DNA of 13,470 nt from an uncultured Collinsella sp. (GCA_900545995.1 URBM01000041.1:1-13470), one strand, 5' to 3'. Shown: positions 7,213-12,523, numbered from the stretch's first letter. Translations and numbers: made by a program. Notes: generated from the sequence alone by a model not told the origin.

Positions 7213-7770
7213 ATGTCCGATGCCGTTCGTGCCGAGAAAATCGCGCACGAGGTCGACGATGCCGCCCGCCAGCTCGCCCAGGCGGGCCGCTTGGACCTGA
7301 CGCGCGAGTTTATCCAGCATGGCGACGTGACGGTCTATGCACATGTGACTTCGGTAGCGCGGACGAGCCTGTCCTTTGCCGAGCGCCTGGGCCGCGTCGG
7401 TGTTTCGATCGACCGTGCCTCGCTGCTGCGCGGAGCCTTGTTACACGATTACTTTCTCTACGATTGGCACGATCCCGACCCAAGCCATCGGCTGCATGGC
7501 TTTCGCCACCCGTTTTTTGCCCTAGCGCGCGCGGAGGAAGATTTTGAGCTGACGTCGCGCGAACGGAATATTATCGTGCGGCATATGTTTCCGCTGGTGC
7601 CGGTGCCGCCGACGTGTCGTGAGGCTTGGATTGTGTGCCTGGCGGATAAATGGTGTGCTCTGCGCGAGACGGTCGCCGGCCGCCTGCCGCGCAAAGACGA
7701 CGCGAACGATTTGAGCGAGGGCTCGAGCGACGGCTCGAGCAAAGATTCGAGTGAAAAGAGGAGAGGGTAG
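7213..7770 (+). CDS. HD-domain protein (putative metal-dependent phosphohydrolase)
   Basis: A 185-residue cytoplasmic protein with the HD-superfamily metal ligands in order: His44 (YAHVTSVAR), His78-Asp79 (GALLHDYF), His99, His124 (IIVRHMFP) and Asp145 (CLADKWCAL). This suggests a phosphohydrolase acting on a nucleotide or similar phosphate ester. The ATG at 7213 is chosen because AAGGAGG (7202-7208) precedes it; an earlier in-frame ATG at 7168 has no such site. The C-terminus is a Ser/Asp/Lys-rich tail containing a short imperfect repeat (EGSSDGSSKDSSE). It is followed 3 nt later by the CmpB-type gene. I recall HD-domain genes next to CmpB-type genes in other Gram-positive genomes, which suggests a functional pair. 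The substrate is unknown. Confidence 0.85.
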   Translation: MSDAVRAEKIAHEVDDAARQLAQAGRLDLTREFIQHGDVTVYAHVTSVARTSLSFAERLGRVGVSIDRASLLRGALLHDYFLYDWHDPDPSHRLHGFRHPFFALARAEEDFELTSRERNIIVRHMFPLVPVPPTCREAWIVCLADKWCALRETVAGRLPRKDDANDLSEGSSDGSSKDSSEKRRG

Positions 7771-7773
7771 ACG

Positions 7774-8793
7774 GTGGGGACCGCGATCGACATGGCATTT
7801 GACGGCGCGACGCTTGCCGCCTGTCCGCTTTCGGCACTGGTGCTCTCGTTCGCCTTCTACGGGTTTTGCGGCTGGGCATGGGAGTCGACAGTATGCGCCA
7901 TGCTCAATCACGGACGCTTTGCCAACAGCGGCTTTTTGCTGGGACCGTGTTGCCCCATCTATGGCGCGGGCGGCATTGCCTGCTGGCTGCTGTTGCGCGG
8001 AATTCCTGACGCGTCGAGCCAGTTTGTCGCTGCAGCGCTCGTATGCAGCGTGATTGAGTACAGCGTAGGCGTGCTGTTGGAAAAAACAACGGGCGCTCGC
8101 TTTTGGGATTACTCGCACCTGCCGTTTAACTTGCACGGACGCATCTGCCTGTACTGGGCATGCGCGTTTGGCTTGGGTGCGTTGTGCATTTGCCGTTTAG
8201 TGGAGCCGGCATTGCTGGGGCTGCTTGGTCATCTGCCGGTGCTGATTGTGCGGCTGTCCGCCTTTATCGTCGCGGTCGCGATGATGGTCGACGCGTTGTG
8301 CTCGCTGGCGAGCTGGCGGCGTCTGTCCGATCAGCTGGAGCGCGTCCGGGCCGACCTTGCCGACCGCATCAATGAGTCGCTTGCCGATGCCTCGGACTCA
8401 ATGCTCGAACGTATTCCCGATTCTACGATTGACTCGGTGGCACAGACGCACATCCGTAGCCGTGCCGTTAACGCGTGGCTGGCCGAGCTGGGTGACGCCG
8501 CGCTTGATGCCCTGCGCGAGAAGGCTTCGATGCCGACGTTTATCGCGGATGGTGCTCGCGGTCTGGCGCTTGCCGCCCGCCGCGTTGCCGATGCCGCACC
8601 GAACATGCCACGTCCGTCGCTCACTCGTCGCCGTGCCGGCAAACGCGCGAGCCGTCCGGTGCCGAGTGTGTCGCTCAGCCGTCGTGACCTGCGCTTTTTC
8701 AACGCCTTCCCACGCTTGCGCATCAACCGCTACGAAGGCGTCATCCGAGCCACCAATCTCCGCGACCGCGCCCGCGACCTGTTTCGCCGCTAG
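7774..8793 (+). CDS. CmpB-type putative ABC transporter (type IV) membrane protein
   Basis: A multi-pass membrane protein of the ABC_trans_CmpB family, whose function is not established. Diagnostic motifs are FYGFCGWAWEST (28-39), the NSGFLLGPCCPIYGAGG stretch (51-67) and LLEKTTGARFWDYSHLPFNL (101-120) followed by HGRICL. Hydrophobic helices lie at about 19-37, 58-75, 84-103, 124-142 and 155-177. The last 160 residues are soluble, begin with a charged helical stretch (SWRRLSDQLERVRADLADR), and end very basic. That tail is longer than in many relatives. The GTG start at 7774 is preceded by GAGGAGAGGG, while the ATG at 7792 has no ribosome site. It starts 3 nt after the HD gene's stop, so the pair is almost certainly co-translated. 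Confidence 0.87.
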   Translation: MGTAIDMAFDGATLAACPLSALVLSFAFYGFCGWAWESTVCAMLNHGRFANSGFLLGPCCPIYGAGGIACWLLLRGIPDASSQFVAAALVCSVIEYSVGVLLEKTTGARFWDYSHLPFNLHGRICLYWACAFGLGALCICRLVEPALLGLLGHLPVLIVRLSAFIVAVAMMVDALCSLASWRRLSDQLERVRADLADRINESLADASDSMLERIPDSTIDSVAQTHIRSRAVNAWLAELGDAALDALREKASMPTFIADGARGLALAARRVADAAPNMPRPSLTRRRAGKRASRPVPSVSLSRRDLRFFNAFPRLRINRYEGVIRATNLRDRARDLFRR

Positions 8794-8860
8794 CCGGGGC
8801 GGGGCCAAGCGCGTCCTTCTCGCCCGCACGTTTCCCGTTCGTTTCGCGTCCGTTGCCGCG

Positions 8861-8889
8861 CCGTTTCCAAGATTGCGGCACCGTTTCCA
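8861..8889. repeat. CCGTTTCCA direct repeat, 20-bp phased, upstream of amt
   Basis: CCGTTTCCA occurs at 8861-8869 and 8881-8889, exactly 20 bp apart (about two helical turns), with a related CGTTTCCC at 8829-8836. They lie in the 198-nt gap before the ammonium channel gene, where an activator or repressor site would be expected. The same gap has the small inverted repeat CTGGT/ACCAG (8921-8934). No clear promoter hexamers are visible. A regulatory role is speculative. Confidence 0.3.
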
Positions 8890-8991
8890 TTCGACAACGC
8901 AGCGTTTAACAACGCCGTATCTGGTCTACACCAGTTGCCCCTCGGCTCCATCATGAGCGCCGACAACGTTCATGCGACCAAGGGGGAGCGA

Positions 8992-10269
8992 ATGTACGAT
9001 ACGGGATCGACAACGTTTATGCTCATCTGCACCATGCTCGTGTTTTTAATGACACCGGGTCTGGCGTTTTTCTACGGCGGCCTGTCTAGGCGCAAAAATG
9101 TCATCAACACCATGCTTATGTGCTTTGGCGCCATTGGCCTGGTTGGTGTGCTGTGGATTGTTGCCGGCTGGTCGCTGGCCTACGGCGGCGACGGTTCCAG
9201 CCCGTTTATTGGAGGCCTTGACCAGCTACTGTGCCTTCCGGTGCTCAACCAGGTGCTGCAGGCGGCCGAGGGCAATGCCACTGACGGTGCTGTCTACCCT
9301 CAGATTATCAACATCGCTTTCCAGATGGCATTTGCCATGATCACGGCAGCTATCGTCACGGGCAGCCTGGCCGGCCGCGTTAAGTTTGGTGCCATGACGG
9401 CCTTCCTGGGCATTTGGCTGCTCGTGGTCTACGCGCCGCTCGCCCATATGGTCTGGGGCGGCGAGGGCTCCTTTATCGGCGACATCATCGGCGCGCTCGA
9501 CTTTGCCGGCGGCGACGTGGTGCACATCTCGTCTGGTCTGACGGGCCTGATTCTCTGCCTGATGCTTGGCCGTCGTCGCGGTTTTGGCATGGTGAGCTAT
9601 CGACCGCATAACGTGCCGTTTGTGGCACTGGGCGCCGGCCTGCTTTGGTTTGGCTGGTTTGGCTTTAACGGCGGCAGCGAGTTTAAGGCCGACGCCGTTG
9701 CGGCACTCGGCATCCTCAACACCGTGACGGCCAGCGCGGCGGGCATGGTCTCGTGGCTTGCCGTCGAGCGCGTGCATACCGGCCGCCCCACGCTGGTGGG
9801 CGCCAGCACTGGTCTGGTTGCGGGCCTTGTGGTGGTCACGCCCGGCGCGGGCTTTGTCGAGCCGTGGGCAGCGCTGGTCATGGGCCTGATCGTCTCGCCC
9901 GTCTGCTATTTGGCCATCAGTCATCTTAAGACCAAGTTCGGCTACGACGATGCGCTCGACGCGTTTGGCTGCCACGGCATTGGCGGCATCTTGGGTGGCG
10001 TGCTCACGGGCCTGTTCTGCGTGCCGGAGCTTTCGTGGACCGGCAAGGGCGGCCTGTTCTACACGGGTGACGTGTCGCTGCTCGTCTCGCAGATTTTGGG
10101 CATTGTGGTGACGGTCGTCATTGTGCTGGTGCTCGACCTGGTGATCGCCGCGGTGGTCAAGGCGCTCTTCCACGGCAGCCTGCGCGTGGACGAGGCCGAC
10201 GAGGCGCTGGGCTTGGATGCGAGTCAACACGGCGAGAGCGCATATCCCTCCTTCTCGGGACTTGACTAG
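8992..10269 (+). CDS. amt: Ammonium transporter (Amt family)
   Basis: The membrane channel that conducts ammonium/ammonia into the cell. The 425 residues have the usual eleven-helix pattern. The N-terminus has the family's FFYGGLSRRKN (26-36). Other landmarks are the FAGGDVVHISSG motif (Asp175, first twin His178), LWFGWFGFNGGSE, and DAFGCHGIGGILGG with the second twin His328. The ATG at 8992 is chosen because AAGGGGGAG precedes it and the first helix follows directly. In-frame upstream starts at 8953 (ATG) and 8935 (TTG) lack a ribosome site and would add a polar extension. The C-terminal tail that normally contacts PII is present (RVDEADEALGLDASQHGE). A PII gene follows 146 nt downstream, the classic amt-glnK pairing. 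Confidence 0.96.
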   Translation: MYDTGSTTFMLICTMLVFLMTPGLAFFYGGLSRRKNVINTMLMCFGAIGLVGVLWIVAGWSLAYGGDGSSPFIGGLDQLLCLPVLNQVLQAAEGNATDGAVYPQIINIAFQMAFAMITAAIVTGSLAGRVKFGAMTAFLGIWLLVVYAPLAHMVWGGEGSFIGDIIGALDFAGGDVVHISSGLTGLILCLMLGRRRGFGMVSYRPHNVPFVALGAGLLWFGWFGFNGGSEFKADAVAALGILNTVTASAAGMVSWLAVERVHTGRPTLVGASTGLVAGLVVVTPGAGFVEPWAALVMGLIVSPVCYLAISHLKTKFGYDDALDAFGCHGIGGILGGVLTGLFCVPELSWTGKGGLFYTGDVSLLVSQILGIVVTVVIVLVLDLVIAAVVKALFHGSLRVDEADEALGLDASQHGESAYPSFSGLD

Positions 10270-10270
10270 C

Positions 10271-10369
10271 GGCTTCCCCAGGCACCGCACCTTGGGTTTC
10301 AAACCGTCGCTTGCGTACAAAAGTACGCGGCGCTCCTCTTTCAACCCAATCTGCGGCACCTGGGAAACC
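10271..10369 (+). repeat. ~100-nt imperfect hairpin between amt and PII genes
   Basis: The left outer arm GGCTTCCCCAGGCACCGCA (10271-10289) pairs with 10352-10369. TTGGGTT (10292-10298) pairs with AACCCAA (10343-10349). The tip GCGTAC-AAAA-GTACGC (10313-10328) is perfect. The whole fold starts one base after the amt stop. It could end or process the amt transcript so the two genes are expressed unequally, or be an inserted palindromic repeat element. No U tract follows, so simple intrinsic termination is less likely. Confidence 0.75.
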
Positions 10370-10415
10370 CGCGTCTCATGTAAAGGGATACGTTGATTAT
10401 TGAGAGGAATTCACT

Positions 10416-10754
10416 ATGAAAAAGATCACGGCTATCGTGCGCCAGGAAAAGCTTGAGGTTCTTAAAGACGCGCTGTTTGCTGCCGATGTTCGTGGCATGA
10501 CTATTAACCAAGTGCAGGGCTGCGGCGCGCAGCATGGCTGGAAGGAATACGTGCGCGGCAACGAGTTACTTGTCAACACGATCCCTAAGGTACAGTTCAC
10601 CCTTATTTGCGCCGATGAGCACGTCGATGGCATTGTCGACATCATCTGCAACGCCGCTCGCACCGGAGCCGTCGGCGATGGCAAGATCTGGGTCGAGCCG
10701 GTCGAGGAAGTCATCCGCATCCGTACCGGCGAACGCGGCCCCGCTGCGGTGTAG
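10416..10754 (+). CDS. P-II family nitrogen regulatory protein
   Basis: A 112-residue PII trimer subunit that senses ATP/ADP and 2-oxoglutarate and most likely gates the adjacent ammonium channel. Conserved features are MKKITAIVR at the N-terminus, GMTINQVQG, Gln39, Lys58 (IPKV), TGAVGDGKIWV (Lys90 region) and VIRIRTGE near the end. The T-loop reads GCGAQHGWKEYVRGNELLVN. Position 51, the Tyr that is uridylylated in proteobacteria or adenylylated in corynebacteria, is Leu here. Position 49, the phosphorylated Ser of cyanobacteria, is Asn. It is therefore probably regulated by ligands only. AGAGGA precedes the ATG. Linkage to amt suggests the GlnK role by convention. Confidence 0.95.
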   Translation: MKKITAIVRQEKLEVLKDALFAADVRGMTINQVQGCGAQHGWKEYVRGNELLVNTIPKVQFTLICADEHVDGIVDIICNAARTGAVGDGKIWVEPVEEVIRIRTGERGPAAV

Positions 10755-10770
10755 GACAATCTTTCGCCTG

Positions 10771-10800
10771 ACGGGCGCGCCTCTCTTGGGGCGCGCCCGT
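10771..10800 (+). terminator. Hairpin terminator after the PII gene
   Basis: ACGGGCGCGCC (10771-10781) and GGCGCGCCCGT (10790-10800) form a perfect 11-bp stem with an 8-nt loop, 16 nt after the PII stop. The following TCTCGTCT is only modestly U-rich, but the stem is very stable and well placed. Confidence 0.75.
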
Positions 10801-10813
10801 TCTCGTCTACAAT
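10786..10813 (+). promoter_or_regulatory. Possible promoter of the HAD phosphatase gene
   Basis: TACAAT (10808-10813) is a good -10 element, 22 nt upstream of the HAD start. The only -35 candidate at a suitable distance is TTGGGG (10786-10791, 16-nt spacer), inside the PII terminator loop and stem. The -10 is convincing; the -35 is weak. Confidence 0.35.
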
Positions 10814-10835
10814 ACCGCGCAGACGAAGGAGAGGC

Positions 10836-11699
10836 ATGCCCATGATCAAGATGTTTGCGAGTGACTTAGACGGAACGCTGCTGAACGCCCTGCACGAGGC
10901 GGATGGGACCATCCGCCGTGCCATCCGCGAGCTGACCAAGGCTGGCCTGCATGTGGTTCCCGCGACCGGACGCTCGACGCTGCCGATTGGCGAGCATGGC
11001 TTTACGGGCCTGGCGCTTGACGCCTGCTGCTCCACCGGATCCATCGTGCGCGACAGCCATGGCGAGGTGCTCAAGACCTGGACCATCGACCCACAGATCA
11101 CCGAGGAGCTGCTCAAGGAGTTTCCGGATATCTGTTTTGACTGCTCCACGCCCGACGGCATGTTTTCGAGCGGATCGTTCGAGATGCACCAGGCGGGCTT
11201 TAAAAAGGACAGCCCTATCAAGCGCATCGTGATGCGCGGCATGCGTGCGCGTGGCGGGTATCACGAGGAGCAGTATTTCGATCAGTCGATCGGCGATATC
11301 TTGCGTCACGATGTATGCAAGATCAATTGTCGCGTGACCTCGCCCGAGCTGGAGCGCGACCTTAAGGCGTATCTGGCCGAGCGCTCGGACCGCGTGGTCA
11401 ACGCGCCGTTCGATCCGGTGATGTTCGAAATCACGGACGTGGCGTGCAACAAGGGCGAGAGCGTGGCCTGGCTGGCGGGCTACTACGGTATTGCCGAGGA
11501 CGAGGTCGCGGTCTATGGAGACGGCGGCAACGACATCGCCATGCTCAAGCGTTTCCGCCACAGCTACGCGACCAAAAACGGCAGTGATGCAGCTAAGGCC
11601 GCCGCGAGTGCGACCATCGGCAGCTGCATGGTCCACGCCGTCCCCAAACACATGCTCGCCACCATGCGCAAACAGAACTCCCGCACCGTCATCGAATAA
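10836..11699 (+). CDS. Cof-type HAD-IIB family phosphatase
   Basis: A cytoplasmic phosphatase for small phosphorylated metabolites such as sugar phosphates or cofactors. The 287 residues fit the family. All four HAD motifs are visible: DLDGT with nucleophile Asp10 and Asp12, ATGRS with Thr44, Lys206 in NKGESVAWL, and GDGGND with Asp229 and Asp233 for Mg2+. The large middle segment is the C2 cap typical of HAD-IIB. AGGAGAGG lies just upstream. The ATG at 10836 has short spacing, and the ATG at 10842 (MIKMFASDLDGT) is an almost equally good start that would drop two residues. Substrate cannot be predicted. It appears monocistronic, and a repeat hairpin begins immediately after its stop. Confidence 0.93.
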   Translation: MPMIKMFASDLDGTLLNALHEADGTIRRAIRELTKAGLHVVPATGRSTLPIGEHGFTGLALDACCSTGSIVRDSHGEVLKTWTIDPQITEELLKEFPDICFDCSTPDGMFSSGSFEMHQAGFKKDSPIKRIVMRGMRARGGYHEEQYFDQSIGDILRHDVCKINCRVTSPELERDLKAYLAERSDRVVNAPFDPVMFEITDVACNKGESVAWLAGYYGIAEDEVAVYGDGGNDIAMLKRFRHSYATKNGSDAAKAAASATIGSCMVHAVPKHMLATMRKQNSRTVIE

Positions 11700-11728
11700 T
11701 GTGACAAAGGGATTGTCCCTTTGCCGCA
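11700..11728. repeat. Short interspersed hairpin (TGTGACAAAGGGA family)
   Basis: TGTGACAAAGGGA and TCCCTTTGCCGCA pair around a TTG loop with one mismatch and one G-U. It begins one base after the HAD stop codon and could also act as its transcript end. It differs from the perfect copy at 12425-12453 at only a few positions. The hairpins at 11700, 12006 and 12425 mark off most of this 846-nt intergenic region. Confidence 0.75.
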
Positions 11729-11771
11729 TGGGAGATACCGGCTTTTGGCGTATAGGACTGTTACGCTTTCG

Positions 11772-11992
11772 CCACCAACAAATTTCGAGTTATTCGGCCT
11801 GTCGGAGGTCGTTAAATGGCTAAAGATGCCCTCTCGGGAACATTCATGCCTCTAATGGTGTTTGATTCGGTGACGTAAGTGCGCAAATGGGCATGTATAC
11901 GCTCAAATAAGGACAAAAACCCTCAGATAATCCCGGCGGTGCATTTATACAGAACCAGTAGCGTGGCCGAATAACTCGAAAAATGTAGGCGG
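11772..11992. mobile_element. Possible MITE-like element bounded by 28-bp inverted repeats
   Basis: The left arm 11772-11799 and right arm 11965-11992 are inverted copies matching at 24 of 28 positions. The central 17 bases (TTTCGAGTTATTCGGCC and its complement) are perfect. The 165-nt interior has no transposase. It holds only a 20-codon frame (11816-11878, MAKDALSG...) with a well-placed GGAGG. Size, terminal inverted repeats and lack of coding potential fit a miniature non-autonomous element, but I see no clear target-site duplication. It could instead be a regulatory fold. Confidence 0.4.
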
Positions 11993-12005
11993 CAGTTCGG
12001 CGACA

Positions 12006-12050
12006 AGCTCGGGTATGGCAAAGGAACTGTTCCTTCGCCATACCTGAGCT
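12006..12050. repeat. 21-bp stem hairpin, compensated member of the CAAAGGGACTG family
   Basis: A12006-A12026 pairs with T12030-T12050 around the loop CTG, with one mismatch and one G-U. The tip CAAAGGAACTGTTCCTTCG matches the core of the 12425 copy, with a G:C pair replaced by A:T on both sides. The flanks (AGCTC, GGTATGGC) are unrelated. It lies just upstream of the putative LexA site and could insulate the small gene from read-through of the HAD gene. Confidence 0.7.
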
Positions 12051-12066
12051 CCGATCTTCTGAAATG

Positions 12067-12080
12067 CGAACAAACATTCG
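12067..12080. promoter_or_regulatory. LexA (SOS) box-like operator
   Basis: CGAACAAACATTCG matches the Gram-positive/actinobacterial SOS box CGAAC-N4-GTTCG except for one base, and it sits in a longer palindrome (ATGCGAA at 12064-12070 with TTCGCAT at 12077-12083). It overlaps the -35 region of the extended -10 promoter at 12098-12106, exactly where a repressor would block transcription. Match is seen; LexA binding is inferred. Confidence 0.55.
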
Positions 12081-12097
12081 CATATCTAACTGCGCTT

Positions 12098-12106
12098 TGA
12101 TAGAAT
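12098..12106 (+). promoter_or_regulatory. Extended -10 promoter of the small membrane peptide gene
   Basis: TGATAGAAT is a TGN-extended -10 (TAGAAT at 12101-12106) whose -35 position (about 12078-12083, TCGCAT) is poor, as is common for extended -10 promoters. It would start transcription near 12113, giving a structured 5' leader of about 58 nt. Confidence 0.5.
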
Positions 12107-12144
12107 TGATACTGTTGACGGCAGTTCCATGTGCCGGGCAGCGC

Positions 12145-12162
12145 CCTCCATCCGATGGGAGG
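12145..12162 (+). promoter_or_regulatory. Hairpin sequestering the ribosome binding site
   Basis: CCTCCAT (12145-12151) pairs with AT (12155-12156) and GGAGG (12158-12162), leaving the loop CCG and one bulged G. GGAGG is the Shine-Dalgarno of the 12171 gene, 8 nt before its ATG. A self-complementary leader that hides the ribosome site is typical of type I toxin mRNAs. Confidence 0.6.
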
Positions 12163-12170
12163 TGATGCCC

Positions 12171-12296
12171 ATGACCGATTTGATTGATTTCGTGAGACTT
12201 CTGACCACTTTGGTCTCGTTCTTCACGGCGCTTGTCGGCCTTTCCGAGGCACTCAAGCAGCGTTCGAAGCGCAACAGAAGGGGTCGCCGCCGCTAA
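12171..12296 (+). CDS. 41-residue membrane peptide, candidate SOS-controlled type I toxin
   Basis: A short gene with a strong GGGAGG (12157-12162) before the ATG; an in-frame ATG at 12165 is too close to it. The peptide starts MTDLIDFVRLLTTLVSFFTA, forms one hydrophobic helix (about 4-24) and ends with a strongly basic tail (KQRSKRNRRGRRR). This is the shape of small membrane-depolarising toxins. The beginning resembles TisB (as I recall it, MNLVDIAILILK) in length and spacing of Leu, Asp and hydrophobics, although this is not a proven homology. Around it lie a LexA-like box, an extended -10 promoter, a ribosome-site-masking hairpin, UTRs complementary to each other, and an antisense promoter. 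Together these support a type I toxin-antitoxin role. An ordinary small membrane protein remains possible. Confidence 0.65.
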   Translation: MTDLIDFVRLLTTLVSFFTALVGLSEALKQRSKRNRRGRRR

Positions 12297-12358
12297 GGCG
12301 TTGACCCCCTAATGCAAACAACGGCGCTGCCCAGCTTTGCAGAACTTGGGCTGCCGTC
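12270..12358 (-). ncRNA. Predicted antisense antitoxin RNA
   Basis: Transcription from the minus-strand promoter at 12365-12393 would start near 12358. It would run through a first hairpin (12321-12357: ACGGC/GCCGT and GCCCA/TGGGC) and a second at 12280-12308, ending near 12270 as an RNA of about 90 nt. It would be fully complementary to the last codons and 3' UTR of the small peptide mRNA. Both ends are approximate; the RNA is a prediction from promoter and structure. Confidence 0.45.
12280..12308. terminator. Bidirectional hairpin at the end of the small gene
   Basis: GGGGTC (12280-12285) pairs with GACCCC (12303-12308), and CGCC (12288-12291) with GGCG (12297-12300). The stop codon TAA lies in the loop. 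On the minus strand the stem is followed by TTCTGTTGCGCTT, moderately T-rich, so it may end the antisense RNA. On the plus strand it could stop or protect the mRNA. Confidence 0.5.
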
Positions 12359-12364
12359 GACATT

Positions 12365-12393
12365 ATTCTACCCACGAATGACATTTTGGACAA
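12365..12393 (-). promoter_or_regulatory. Strong sigma70-type promoter facing the small gene
   Basis: On the minus strand TTGTCC (12388-12393) and TAGAAT (12365-12370) are separated by exactly 17 nt. No minus-strand protein gene lies downstream of it, so its likely product is an antisense RNA into the 3' end of the 12171 gene. It has better hexamers than the sense promoter, as expected for a constitutive antitoxin RNA. Confidence 0.6.
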
Positions 12394-12424
12394 TCGGTAA
12401 TGCCGCTCCAAAAGCCAGGTGGGT

Positions 12425-12453
12425 TGTGACAAAGGGACTGTCCCTTTGTCACA
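12425..12453. repeat. Perfect 13-bp hairpin (TGTGACAAAGGGA family)
   Basis: TGTGACAAAGGGA (12425-12437) and TCCCTTTGTCACA (12441-12453) are perfect complements around CTG. No U tract follows. It is the best-preserved copy of the family also seen at 11700, 12006 and, more weakly, 4939. I recall the same motif scattered through intergenic regions of Coriobacteriia and Firmicutes, possibly mobilised by REP-associated (RAYT) transposases, but none is encoded here. Confidence 0.85.
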
Positions 12454-12479
12454 TCCAAAATATTGCCTTTACGTGTTGA

Positions 12480-12523
12480 TGCACACGGTGTGCAATAATA
12501 CTCGCACTGTGCAATAGCGCACA
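12480..12523. promoter_or_regulatory. Tandem palindromic operator upstream of the TetR gene
   Basis: TGCACACGGTGTGCA (12480-12494) is a perfect 15-bp palindrome. TGTGC-AATAGC-GCACA (12508-12523) is a second inverted repeat. TGTGCAATA occurs in both, 19 bp apart. They lie 22-66 nt before the TetR start, in the expected promoter region (candidate -35 TTTACG or TTGATG, -10 TGCAAT or TAATAC). TetR proteins usually bind such palindromes and repress their own operon. Confidence 0.6.

Noticed and set aside
9226..10359. 377-codon open frame antisense to amt
   Set aside because: Composition (Ala/Arg/His/Gln-rich) is typical of antisense shadows, and the plus strand encodes an unmistakable Amt.
10397..11729. 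Two overlapping minus-strand frames of 281 and 287 codons antisense to the PII and HAD genes
   Set aside because: Both are shadows; the plus-strand proteins carry complete family motifs.
11844..12083. 79-codon minus-strand frame crossing the inverted-repeat arm and the 12006 hairpin
   Set aside because: It runs through structured repeats, has no recognisable motifs and lacks a clear ribosome site.
12119..12127. CGGCAGTTC shared with 11990-11998 as a direct repeat flanking the toxin candidate
   Set aside because: Nine bases with no further matching flanks; likely chance.
12086..12274. 62-codon minus-strand frame opposite the small peptide gene
   Set aside because: It overlaps the promoter, leader and coding region of the better supported plus-strand gene and has no ribosome site.
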